Virus record (IMG/VR): IMGVR_UViG_3300022885_000033
Span: 1 to 43,580 of that record
Source: a virus
Reading direction: 5' to 3' (one strand)
DNA: 43,580 bases
Position 1 is the first letter of the stretch, and each line of letters starts with the position of its first letter. The translations under genes were made by a program, and so were the position numbers. Below are positions 6,661-14,091 of this stretch, piece by piece. The notes below the pieces were generated by a model that was not told where the DNA came from, did no database searches, and worked only from the letters and a program-made list of their open reading frames with translations.

Positions 6661-7567
6661 AACCTTTTCGAGTGTTGTTATAATAACCAGGGCTGCTCGG
6701 AAATGGGTCCGGAGCAAAGTTCTTCTTGTATTTAAGAACAATTCCACGCTTTTCCAAACCACGACTGGTGTCATAATATATCACAACCTGAGCGTCAGGA
6801 TGTTTTGGATCCCTCTTCTCAAAATTAACTTCTGTTGTGTTAAACTCAGTAATACGACCATGGCCAGTACCAGCTTCTTGAACTGCACCACTGGTAGTTA
6901 GACCTTTAGTAAGTCTTCGAGTAGATCGAGTAGATCGTGTAGCACTAGTTGAAGAACTAGCAGAAGCCGACGAGCCTAGAATTGAATTTTGTGTATCAAC
7001 TGCATTACTTACGGAGATACCAGCTGAATCAATATTTCCACCCAGTCCTCCCCATGAATTTCCCGATGACTCGTTACCGTTCCAAGACTGTGTTTCAGGA
7101 AATGAATTAGGTAATGATCCAACAGAAAACGTATCATATGGATATGGTGTAAACATATTAGACCGTGGCTTCTCTCGAAATACAAGAACACCAATTACCC
7201 CAACATTTTCCTTGCCTCGGCCAGTCTTGTTGCTGTATGAGTTTTCTTTATCCCAAAAAACAAAATGAGCAGCTGAGTGTTCACTCTTACTCCATCCTGG
7301 TACACGAACTGAACCCCAAGGTTCAACAACAAACCCTGGGCTATCGAGACCAGCTGGTTGTCCATCAACGGTTGAAAGACCATCAATTGCCGGAATCATC
7401 GCAACACGTTCAGATGAACGATTAAACAGGTCAAGAACAAATTCTGATCCTTGACGAGCTTCAAAATATGTGTTGCCATCTGTGTGATAATACTCATCAA
7501 CTGGTGATGCTCTATTATTACTTTGAATGGTAATGCGGGCTTCGTATTGATTTGTCATGTCTCGCAT
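6659..7567 (-). CDS. Conserved phage-type protein with Ser/Thr-rich linker, partner of VWA gene
   Basis: The product has 302 residues and no named family is recognised. The N-terminal half (about residues 1-135) looks like a compact beta-rich domain. Motifs in it are YYHTDGNTYFEARQGSEFVLDL, AIDGLSTVDGQPAG, VVEPWGSVRVPGW and VGVIGVLVFREK. The middle (about 150-230) is low complexity, rich in G/S/T/N with a run of S-A-S-A-S-S-S-T-S-A-T-R-S-T-R-S-T-R. A charged C-terminal domain of about 70 residues follows. The start overlaps the VWA gene stop by one base, with GGGAG seven bases upstream, so the two are translationally coupled and probably act together. A role in tellurite-resistance-like or surface complexes is speculation. 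Confidence 0.65.
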   Translation of the reverse strand: MRDMTNQYEARITIQSNNRASPVDEYYHTDGNTYFEARQGSEFVLDLFNRSSERVAMIPAIDGLSTVDGQPAGLDSPGFVVEPWGSVRVPGWSKSEHSAAHFVFWDKENSYSNKTGRGKENVGVIGVLVFREKPRSNMFTPYPYDTFSVGSLPNSFPETQSWNGNESSGNSWGGLGGNIDSAGISVSNAVDTQNSILGSSASASSSTSATRSTRSTRRLTKGLTTSGAVQEAGTGHGRITEFNTTEVNFEKRDPKHPDAQVVIYYDTSRGLEKRGIVLKYKKNFAPDPFPSSPGYYNNTRKG

Positions 7568-8376
7568 TACTTGTCTCCCTTCATTGTTCTACCACGCTCT
7601 TCGCTAGTGTACAAGTCAGTTGAATAAAGCTCGTGAGTTGATGAACCAGCATTTAGTGACATCTTCATACGACTTGTTGCTGCTGAAGCGACTGCCATTG
7701 TATCCATCATATTTCCAGTGCTATACTGCATAGTATTGTTAGCCGACATACCGAAGTTACGACCGGCATCAAATGCGTCAATATTAGCACCAAAGAACTG
7801 GAAGACCCAATTCTTATCTTCACGCAATGCAACCAATTGCTTGATATCTTCATTGTTATACTTACTTGAAGCATTTTCGGCACCATCAGTCATAATCATT
7901 ATGATTACTGCTGGGCGGTTCTTCTTCTTGATGCCACGTAGGTGATCATCAATTTCGAGAATTGTTTGGCCAATGGCGTCATACAAATTTGTCATTCCGC
8001 ATGGGCGATATAACTCGTTGCTCATTGGTGGCGCGTCATTAACATCTTTGATGCCCCATAGATTGACAACGTTTCCGCCCTCAAACTTGTTGACCATAAT
8101 GTCTGTTTTATCTTTGTCTTTTTTCTGGCCAGAAACAAATTCGTTGAATCCATCAATAGTTGAATCAACCACACCAGACATACTTCCAGATTCGTCCATA
8201 ATAACAGCGACGATTGTTCCGTTGGTTCCGGCTTTAATGCCTTTTGGTAATTGTTTTGTTGTTTTTGAATTTATTTTGGCATTCCCGGGGAATGGGCTAG
8301 GCGTAAAACTAACGGTTGCTGTTGCATTAATTCCGGGGAAAGCGTTTGGTAGAGTTCTTCTCTGCATATAGGTCAT
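7567..8376 (-). CDS. von Willebrand factor A (VWA) domain protein
   Basis: The product has 269 residues when started at the ATG at 8376. That start is chosen because AAGGAGG lies 8 bases upstream; an upstream in-frame ATG at 8406 lacks such a site. A complete MIDAS metal site is visible: D61-x-S63-x-S65 in MDESGSM, T129 in CGMTNLYDA, and D164 in MTDGAEN. VWA domains bind a divalent metal and usually mediate protein-protein contacts. There is no signal peptide or membrane anchor, so it should be intracellular or virion-associated. It is the first gene of a two-gene leftward unit surrounded by rightward genes, with a hairpin-containing leader. Confidence 0.85.
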   Translation of the reverse strand: MTYMQRRTLPNAFPGINATATVSFTPSPFPGNAKINSKTTKQLPKGIKAGTNGTIVAVIMDESGSMSGVVDSTIDGFNEFVSGQKKDKDKTDIMVNKFEGGNVVNLWGIKDVNDAPPMSNELYRPCGMTNLYDAIGQTILEIDDHLRGIKKKNRPAVIIMIMTDGAENASSKYNNEDIKQLVALREDKNWVFQFFGANIDAFDAGRNFGMSANNTMQYSTGNMMDTMAVASAATSRMKMSLNAGSSTHELYSTDLYTSEERGRTMKGDK

Positions 8377-8419
8377 AGATTGACCCTCCTTTATGTTCTG
8401 CCGCATCCTTGCGGTCTTG

Positions 8420-8447
8420 TTAAAAAATGTAGCAATCGCGCTACATT
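8420..8447 (-). other. Hairpin with T-run in the leader of the VWA operon
   Basis: AATGTAGC (8426-8433) pairs perfectly with GCTACATT (8440-8447) around a 6-base loop. On the minus strand a T-run follows the stem, so it looks like an intrinsic terminator. However, it lies just downstream of a TAAATA motif and upstream of the VWA gene, so it may be an attenuator or a 5' protective stem. A second small stem (CCGCA/TGCGG) follows in the same leader. Confidence 0.5.
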
Positions 8448-8449
8448 AT

Positions 8450-8457
8450 TATTTAGC
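8450..8457 (-). promoter_or_regulatory. TAAATA late-like promoter motif for the VWA operon
   Basis: Read on the minus strand this is GCTAAATA, in the only intergenic space upstream of the leftward VWA unit. It shares the TAAATA core with several other intergenic sites. Assignment by resemblance to the T4 late promoter. Confidence 0.4.
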
Positions 8458-8473
8458 ATACTATAAAATAAGT

Positions 8474-8501
8474 TTGACTTTCAATATAATTATGTTATAC
8501 T
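8474..8501 (+). promoter_or_regulatory. Sigma70-like promoter
   Basis: TTGACT (8474-8479) and TATACT (8496-8501) have a 16-base spacer, with ATGT before the -10. It drives the rightward unit starting at 8529, which has a TTGGAG ribosome site. Confidence 0.8.
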
Positions 8502-8528
8502 AAACTTGAAAATATTGGAGTTGCTATA

Positions 8529-9041
8529 ATGGGAACAGTTCATTGGGTTAGTATCTATGATGTTCATAATTACAAAGGTCCCGCGACGATCCAAAAGGTT
8601 ATGGATTTTATAGAGAATAACAAACATACCCTGGAAAATAGCACTGAGTGGGCGAAGAAACAAAAATCAAAAGATTTATTCTTTGATGATCCGAAATCAT
8701 GGTGGGATATTCGCAGGCGTAGGGCCAGTAATAAACTAATTCCGGGCGGTGCTGTTAATATTACTCAATGCGTGGAGATACCAATAAAGGAACTCGAAGA
8801 TCAGGACCGATGTGACAGAATTTACGATTGGTTGCATGATGAAGAAAATTTCAGCGGAGACATTTATGTAAGCCATTATGCCAAAACCGTTAATATCGAA
8901 GTAACAAAAAAATGGTCCGTGGGTGGTGCATTTTTCTCGAAAAGTGATAAAGAAAATACCGAGGAAATTAAGGTCCCATGCATGGGACTTGTTTTTATGG
9001 AAGAAACGGATGTACTCACATTTAAATTAGCTTGTATGTAA
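8529..9041 (+). CDS. Hypothetical protein, paralog of the next gene
   Basis: The product has 170 residues. It aligns along its length with the product of the next gene. Shared segments are a YKGPATIQKVMDFI-like start (compare YMGPKSTIGAMDYI), a WWDIRRRR / WWAIRRLG motif, DRIYDWLHDEENFSGDIYVSHY / DRIWDWLHDDNLIKDVYICHY, and a terminal FKLAC. The FKLAC ending resembles the FKLVW ending of the small array proteins near 5 kb. No catalytic motif or family name is recognised. It is the first gene after a strong promoter and is followed closely by its paralog. Confidence 0.7.
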   Translation: MGTVHWVSIYDVHNYKGPATIQKVMDFIENNKHTLENSTEWAKKQKSKDLFFDDPKSWWDIRRRRASNKLIPGGAVNITQCVEIPIKELEDQDRCDRIYDWLHDEENFSGDIYVSHYAKTVNIEVTKKWSVGGAFFSKSDKENTEEIKVPCMGLVFMEETDVLTFKLACM

Positions 9042-9052
9042 AGGAAAGATTG

Positions 9053-9580
9053 ATGTCAGGTAAACCAATTTTTATTGATATTTCTAATAATAATTCATAT
9101 ATGGGACCGAAATCAACCATTGGTGCAATGGATTACATTAAAAGCCAGAACGAAAGAACTAAGGATAATAAAAAGAAATTAGAAAGAAGCAATGGTGGTC
9201 TTGATGTATTTCACCACCACCCAGCCGAATGGTGGGCAATTCGGCGTTTAGGTTTATTGGAAGAGGGCGGAGTTGTTCCGTGCGAAAGTAACAGCGATCG
9301 ATCAATTGAACTACTACTTAGTGACTTGGTCGAAAAAAATAAAACAGATAGAATTTGGGATTGGTTGCATGATGATAATTTAATTAAGGATGTTTATATT
9401 TGTCATTATCAATCAACCAAAGAAGCAACAGTCGAAAAAACTGAAAAACGAACAATAGGTAAATTTTTTAACAGATCATCTGTTACCACTACGGAAACAA
9501 CAGAAGAAAAAGTTATATGTGTTGGTTTTTTGTTTGTTGATCCCCAGGACGCTGTTAACTTTAAATTGGCTTGCTTGTAA
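9053..9580 (+). CDS. Hypothetical protein, paralog of the previous gene
   Basis: The product has 175 residues from the ATG at 9053, which follows an AAAGGAAAG ribosome site. An in-frame TTG at 9032 inside the previous gene is a poorer choice. It shares the MGP...MDYI, WWAIRR, DRIWDWLHDD, YICHY and FKLAC motifs with the preceding protein, so the pair arose by duplication. The central HHHPAEWWAIRR segment is histidine-rich. The stop overlaps the Smr gene start. Function unknown. Confidence 0.7.
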   Translation: MSGKPIFIDISNNNSYMGPKSTIGAMDYIKSQNERTKDNKKKLERSNGGLDVFHHHPAEWWAIRRLGLLEEGGVVPCESNSDRSIELLLSDLVEKNKTDRIWDWLHDDNLIKDVYICHYQSTKEATVEKTEKRTIGKFFNRSSVTTTETTEEKVICVGFLFVDPQDAVNFKLACL

Positions 9581-9873
9581 TGAAAGAAATTGATCTCCAT
9601 GGAAAGAATCAGACTGAAGCACAAGTGTTCCTATCCAAGCAATTACTGGTTTTCAAAGCTCAAGGAGAAGACAAAGTAAGGGTTATAACCGGTCAAGGGA
9701 ATCATAGCAAGACGAACGGCGTTCTACAGAAGAAGGTTCCCAAGTGGCTTAATGGTGCAAAATTCAAAAGTGTGGTCAGTTCTTTCATAGTTGAAACAGG
9801 TAACCCTGGTGCGTTAATTGTGTATTTGAAACTTAATGTTCGATCAAAATTTAAATCTATTAGGCTTTTATAG
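9580..9873 (+). CDS. Smr-domain protein
   Basis: The product has 97 residues and is essentially a stand-alone Smr domain. It has the DLHG motif (residues 5-8), the TGQGNHSK loop (37-44, compare GxGxHS) and a C-terminal GNPGALIVYLK strand. Smr domains bind and in some cases nick DNA or RNA; bacterial examples act in mismatch-related repair and in ribosome rescue on mRNA. Which of these applies here is unknown. The start chosen is the ATG overlapping the preceding stop (TAATG). It is cytoplasmic, with no signal peptide. It is followed by a small membrane-protein gene. Confidence 0.85.
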   Translation: MKEIDLHGKNQTEAQVFLSKQLLVFKAQGEDKVRVITGQGNHSKTNGVLQKKVPKWLNGAKFKSVVSSFIVETGNPGALIVYLKLNVRSKFKSIRLL

Positions 9874-9884
9874 GGAATATTATT

Positions 9885-10082
9885 ATGGCTTTTCTAATTA
9901 TAATAGGTATAATATATGTATTTGTGGGATTCATGTTTGGGACAAACGACTATAAAATTAATCCTGACAACAAAGCTAAACCAACCTGGATTAGGGTGAA
10001 GGATGCACTTATTTTAGGTATGGTTTGGCCGCTATTAGTATTTGTATTAATTTCAATTATTTATAAAAAATTCAAATCTTGA
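9885..10082 (+). CDS. Small two-segment membrane protein
   Basis: The product has 65 residues with two hydrophobic segments, residues 2-19 (AFLIIIGIIYVFVGFMFG) and about 42-60 (LILGMVWPLLVFVLISIIY). A short polar loop with KPTW separates them, and the tail is basic (KKFKS). No family is recognised. Small hydrophobic phage proteins of this kind can be membrane modulators or holin-like, but there is no lysis gene nearby to support a holin. The gene is preceded by an AGGGAATATT ribosome-site-like sequence. Confidence 0.6.
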   Translation: MAFLIIIGIIYVFVGFMFGTNDYKINPDNKAKPTWIRVKDALILGMVWPLLVFVLISIIYKKFKS

Positions 10083-10089
10083 CGAAAAG

Positions 10090-10118
10090 TTGATTTTTTT
10101 TTATTAGTGTGTTATAAT
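10090..10118 (+). promoter_or_regulatory. Sigma70-like promoter for the ligase gene
   Basis: TTGATT (10090-10095) and TATAAT (10113-10118) have a 17-base spacer that includes GTGT before the -10. The ligase ATG at 10142 follows an AAGGAGAT ribosome site. Confidence 0.75.
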
Positions 10119-10141
10119 ACGAGATAACAAGGAGATATAGA

Positions 10142-12019
10142 ATGAATCGCATACAAGAATTAGTTAACACGTTGACCCACGCAAGTGAGCTTTATTATAG
10201 CAGTGGTAATAGCCCGTTGACTGATTCACAGTATGATGCCATGGAAAATGACCTTCGTTCCCTTGACCCCACTAACCCGTTCCTTATTGGTGTTGGCGCC
10301 ACAGTTCGGGGAGATAAAGTTAACCTCCCCTTTAAGATGGGAAGTTTGAACCAACTTAGCCACGATGAAATTGAAGGTTGGATTAAACGAAATGATCTCG
10401 AAGACGAAACTTTTGTTGTAACAAGTAAAGAAGACGGTGTGAGTCTCATGCTTGTTTACAGTGAAGAAGGCGATTTGCAAATTGCTTACAGCCGCGGCGA
10501 TGGTCATCAAGGACAAGATGTTACGCGTCATGTTAAGCAGATGGCCAATGTCCCCCAGAAAATTGATAAAGGCCCGTTGGTTGTTCGTGCAGAAGTTATT
10601 TTTTCCGATAAATTATTTGTGGATTTGGAAATTGATTATAAGAATCCTAGGAACTATGTCGCCGGCAAGATGAATAAAAAAGATGCTGATGCACTGTTTT
10701 ATGACAATGTAAGCGTGATTGCTTACGAAGTTGTTATCCCGAAAATGGCTAAAGTTTTTCAAATGTCCACGTTGGGGTCTATTGGATTTAGTTTGCCCCA
10801 AGTAGACGTTGTGATTGGAGAAAATTTAAACGGTAATTCACTAGAGAAAATGATTGATGATCATAAATCGAAAAGCGAATTTGCGTTAGATGGTGTAGTG
10901 GTTGAAGTCGACCGATGGGCTGTTCGTGAACGGATGGAAGCTAATCGCAACAACACGAAGATCAATCCAGAATTTGCATTCAAGTTCAAGATTAACGATG
11001 TGGATAATATCGCCAAAACAACCATCGTTGGCGTCGAATGGAAGGTCAGTAAGGACGGGCGGATTAAGCCACGAATTGAAGTTAAGCCCATCGATCTCCA
11101 GGGTGTAACCATCCGTCATGCTACCGCGTTCAACGCGAAATTTGTAGTTGACAGTGGTATTGGTGTTGGTGCAGAGATTGAAATTGTTCGAGCAGGGGAT
11201 GTCATTCCGTATATCCAGAATGTTGTCCAGAGCGTAACGGCAGAACTTCCGGACGAAACAATGCATGGTGCCTGGTCATGGGATGAAAACAAGGTTGATA
11301 TCATTCTCGATGATGTTGATGCAAGCGACGATGCGCAATTGGAAAAGCTCAAGGGCCAGGCAAAGAGTATTGGGCTTGAGTTCATTAGCACAAGCGGCCT
11401 AGAGAAGCTGTTTGATGCTGGCTACCGCAACCTTGCACAGATCATCGTAGCTGATGCTGATGATGTTTACGGGATTGTTGGTAGCAAGACGGCGTACAAG
11501 GGTCTTGAACGTCTCCGTAATACATTGGGATCTGTTAGTATTGCGAAACTGGCCAGCACCAGTGGCGTATTTGGTCGCGGAATGGGGGAACGACGGATGC
11601 AAAAGATTGTTAACCACCACTGCAAGCTGCACGGTTTAACGCTAGAAGAAGTTCTAGAAGTCGAAGGATTTTCCCATAACACCGCCCAACAGTTCATGGA
11701 CGGTGTAGATGATTTCCAGAATTGGATGGATAGCATTGATGGCAATTTTACTATCGAAGAGAAGGTTAAGGCTGTGAGTGTGGGTGGAGCGTTTGATGGT
11801 ATGCGAATTGTTTGCACTGGCTTCCGGTTGAAGGATGATGCTCTTGAAAAGTTTGAAGCTGGTGGTGGTGAAGTGCAGAGTAGTATCCGAAGTGATACAA
11901 CCCATGTTGTAACAAAGGACCCAACGAAGATCACTAGTAAGCTAAAGAAGGCCCAGGATAAAGGCATTGAAATTTTGGCCGGTGATGATCTCCTGGGACG
12001 AATTGGAGGAAAAGAATGA
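10142..12019 (+). CDS. ligA: NAD+-dependent DNA ligase
   Basis: The product has 625 residues and joins nicks in duplex DNA using NAD+. The N-terminal Ia domain is present (YYSSGNSPLTDSQYDAMENDLRSL). The adenylation motif is KEDG at 96-99 (active-site K96), followed by YSRGDGHQGQDVT. The OB-fold, helix-hairpin-helix region and a C-terminal BRCT domain (about 545-625, GMRIVCTGF) follow. The stretch where bacterial LigA carries four zinc-binding cysteines (about 365-405) contains no cysteine, so the zinc finger is lost. The length is slightly below the bacterial norm of about 670. T4 itself uses an ATP ligase, so this is a distinct solution. It has its own promoter and overlaps the next gene (ATGA). 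Confidence 0.95.
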   Translation: MNRIQELVNTLTHASELYYSSGNSPLTDSQYDAMENDLRSLDPTNPFLIGVGATVRGDKVNLPFKMGSLNQLSHDEIEGWIKRNDLEDETFVVTSKEDGVSLMLVYSEEGDLQIAYSRGDGHQGQDVTRHVKQMANVPQKIDKGPLVVRAEVIFSDKLFVDLEIDYKNPRNYVAGKMNKKDADALFYDNVSVIAYEVVIPKMAKVFQMSTLGSIGFSLPQVDVVIGENLNGNSLEKMIDDHKSKSEFALDGVVVEVDRWAVRERMEANRNNTKINPEFAFKFKINDVDNIAKTTIVGVEWKVSKDGRIKPRIEVKPIDLQGVTIRHATAFNAKFVVDSGIGVGAEIEIVRAGDVIPYIQNVVQSVTAELPDETMHGAWSWDENKVDIILDDVDASDDAQLEKLKGQAKSIGLEFISTSGLEKLFDAGYRNLAQIIVADADDVYGIVGSKTAYKGLERLRNTLGSVSIAKLASTSGVFGRGMGERRMQKIVNHHCKLHGLTLEEVLEVEGFSHNTAQQFMDGVDDFQNWMDSIDGNFTIEEKVKAVSVGGAFDGMRIVCTGFRLKDDALEKFEAGGGEVQSSIRSDTTHVVTKDPTKITSKLKKAQDKGIEILAGDDLLGRIGGKE

Positions 12020-12373
12020 TGTATAAACCAGTAAAAACAGATTGTTACGATTTGCTTATTGCAAAAGTTAGCCAACTCTTAAAGATAGACCCCGGAGAAA
12101 TAGAATTCTTCTGGGAGAAATTTGTCAAAAATGAAGATGATATGACAGATGAGGCAATTCGAAAATTATTTCTTGTTCTTAAATTACAATGGGGGAGATT
12201 CATGTCCGGATTTCGTTTATGAAGACAAAAAATTAAAAGAAGAAAAAGAAATCATTCTTAAGGAAAAAGAAAAATACCGAGATTCTAATGGTAACATAAG
12301 TAAATCAGATGTACAAAAATTAGTTAATTTTATGAACCAAAACAACTTACAAAATGCATTACTTAGTTTATAA
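12016..12373 (+). CDS. First member of a paralogous triplet, interrupted by a frameshift
   Basis: The 5' frame encodes about 58 residues (DLLIAKVSQLLKIDPGEIEFFWEKFV...LFLVLKLQW) that align with LFVLLKLQY and IFVMLKLMH in the two downstream genes. It then runs into a stop at 12222. The matching continuation, DSCPDFVYEDKKLKEEKE, lies in another frame that runs to 12373 (compare SDQCPDYVGME and SDECSDFAAID). Dropping one G from the G5 run at 12191-12195 would join the two into a protein of about 118 residues. Options are a real disabling mutation, a homopolymer sequencing error, or a programmed +1 shift. The start overlaps the ligase stop. Confidence 0.65.
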
Positions 12374-12374
12374 T

Positions 12375-13214
12375 ATGTTCGGTGAACTAAAATACGGTCG
12401 AAAATATGCGGCTGCTCAACGTAAAAAAACGCAAGCTCAGGCGAAAAAGAGGAAACAACGTATGGAAAAGGTTGCAGTTGAACATACATTAGAATCGTTG
12501 AGAAAACGGATGAACGATGTCGTCAATCTCCACCACGATGAATTGCGTTTCTATCTGGACAGATTTGTTGAGCATCAAGATCCCAATGTCGATGATATTC
12601 TTAAAGAATTATTTGTTCTACTTAAATTGCAATATTCAGACCAATGTCCCGATTATGTGGGTATGGAGAATAGGGCTCGTACCGCCGCTAAATTGCGGGA
12701 ACAAGAAAAGGAACAAAAGCGTCTTGAACGTATAGAAAGATTGAAAACCGCTAGGCCTGATTTCATCGAAGAAAAAATGGCTTGGATTTTAAAACATATC
12801 GAAATTTACCAATTTATAAGTGAAAACAATAACAAATACACACATGAAGATCTGTATAATATATTTGACCAACAACATATATTACATCTACAGAGTTGCA
12901 ATTATATAAAACATAGCTGGTGGGGATTGAATCCAAAATTATCAATTACCAATGTCTACGCAAATAGTCCACCCAGGACATCACCGGAATTCTGTAGACT
13001 CAATTGGCGAGATTCACAACAAGACTCAATCGCTACAAAAAATTTCCGAGAATATTCTATGAATTTGAAACTCAAAGAAATAAACGAAAACATATTGTTT
13101 GGGCAACAATTAAATCTGCCAGAAAATACCAAAAACGATGAATTATGTATGCTGGTCAAGTGTGAAATACAAGAAAAAATTCAACATATTGTGAAGGAAA
13201 AGGGATTGATATAA
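12375..13214 (+). CDS. Second member of the paralogous triplet
   Basis: The product has 279 residues from the ATG at 12375, two bases after the previous stop; an in-frame ATG at 12354 would overlap more. It starts with a basic, helical, coiled-coil-like region (YAAAQRKKTQAQAKKRKQRMEK). The family core follows: LRKRMNDVVNLHHDELRFYLDRFV...ILKELFVLLKLQYSDQCPDYV, then a charged helix (REQEKEQKRLERIERLK). A C-terminal domain has ILKHIEIYQFISENNNKY and HSWWGLN, comparable to IQKHINAYAFVSKNQKRY and ETFWTNS in the next gene. No known family. The stop overlaps the next start (TAATG). Confidence 0.7.
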   Translation: MFGELKYGRKYAAAQRKKTQAQAKKRKQRMEKVAVEHTLESLRKRMNDVVNLHHDELRFYLDRFVEHQDPNVDDILKELFVLLKLQYSDQCPDYVGMENRARTAAKLREQEKEQKRLERIERLKTARPDFIEEKMAWILKHIEIYQFISENNNKYTHEDLYNIFDQQHILHLQSCNYIKHSWWGLNPKLSITNVYANSPPRTSPEFCRLNWRDSQQDSIATKNFREYSMNLKLKEINENILFGQQLNLPENTKNDELCMLVKCEIQEKIQHIVKEKGLI

Positions 13215-14044
13215 TGGCGCTTATGAGCAATTCCGGTATTATGTATAAAACAAGTTCAACACTATTCAGTGATGATGAAAATCCCCAACTCAGCAATTAC
13301 GAAAAATTCGAAGAACGAATTCGTTCCCTTCTTAGTGACCAAATTGTAGATCAGAGAGAATTTGATTTCTATTTTCAAAAATTCCTCTTAGTGGATGATG
13401 AAAACGCCAATGACATGTTCAAAGAGATTTTTGTCATGCTCAAACTGATGCACTCGGATGAATGCTCTGATTTTGCAGCAATTGATCGTCGAGAACAACA
13501 ACAAATGGAAATAGCAATAAAACAACAAATACAGCAACACAACCAACACCTTCAACACCTTCAACAATTAACTAATCAGGTACAAACATTACGAAATAGT
13601 CTTTTAGACCATGCTTATGACTACATACAGAAACATATCAACGCTTATGCCTTCGTATCTAAGAACCAGAAAAGATATAGCGAATTATTTATTCCGGATG
13701 AGCATCGCCCATTTATAAAAGAATTGCGAAATTGTGGGTATTTGAAGGAAACATTCTGGACCAATTCGTTATATACAAATAGGTTTCTCACTGAACGAAA
13801 TAATGCTAAACCATTTGATTTGTTAAGATGGTATGATCATATTAAAAAAATGCCTGAATTTGATATGTTTCTAGATGAACACTACAACCTAAGATTTCTT
13901 GAAATGGGGCAGGAACAATCTAGCTTTGTACATATGAAACTGAAGGAGGGTTATTCAATAATCTATGATAATCCAAAGGATGAATTTGAAGGTGATGTCA
14001 ATCGAGAAATTGAGCGACTAATCAGAGAACATAATTTGAAATAA
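13214..14044 (+). CDS. Third member of the paralogous triplet, with Gln-rich coiled coil
   Basis: The product has 276 residues. It has the same order as its upstream paralog: core FEERIRSLLSDQIVDQREFDFYFQKFL...MFKEIFVMLKLMHSDECSDF. A glutamine- and histidine-rich helix follows (REQQQMEIAIKQQIQQHNQH, about residues 94-113). The C-terminal domain contains AYDYIQKHINAYAFVSKNQKRY-like and CGYLKETFWTNSLY segments, with a charged end (EIERLIREHNLK). The coiled coil suggests oligomerisation. No catalytic motif is recognised. It is the last gene of the ligase transcription unit before a new intergenic region. Confidence 0.7.
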   Translation: MALMSNSGIMYKTSSTLFSDDENPQLSNYEKFEERIRSLLSDQIVDQREFDFYFQKFLLVDDENANDMFKEIFVMLKLMHSDECSDFAAIDRREQQQMEIAIKQQIQQHNQHLQHLQQLTNQVQTLRNSLLDHAYDYIQKHINAYAFVSKNQKRYSELFIPDEHRPFIKELRNCGYLKETFWTNSLYTNRFLTERNNAKPFDLLRWYDHIKKMPEFDMFLDEHYNLRFLEMGQEQSSFVHMKLKEGYSIIYDNPKDEFEGDVNREIERLIREHNLK

Positions 14045-14058
14045 CAATTCTCCAAGTT

Positions 14059-14066
14059 GTTAAATA
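14059..14066 (+). promoter_or_regulatory. TAAATA late-like promoter motif
   Basis: GTTAAATA lies 26 bases before the saccharopine-dehydrogenase-like gene, the only motif in that 47-base gap that resembles a promoter. It shares its core with other intergenic TAAATA sites in the window. Confidence 0.4.
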
Positions 14067-14091
14067 AGTAATATAACAACGGAGATTGAAT

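Noticed and set aside
11467-12075. 202-codon leftward open frame at the 3' end of the ligase gene
   Set aside because: It is antisense to the BRCT/HhH region of the ligase, with serine- and proline-rich translation typical of a shadow frame.
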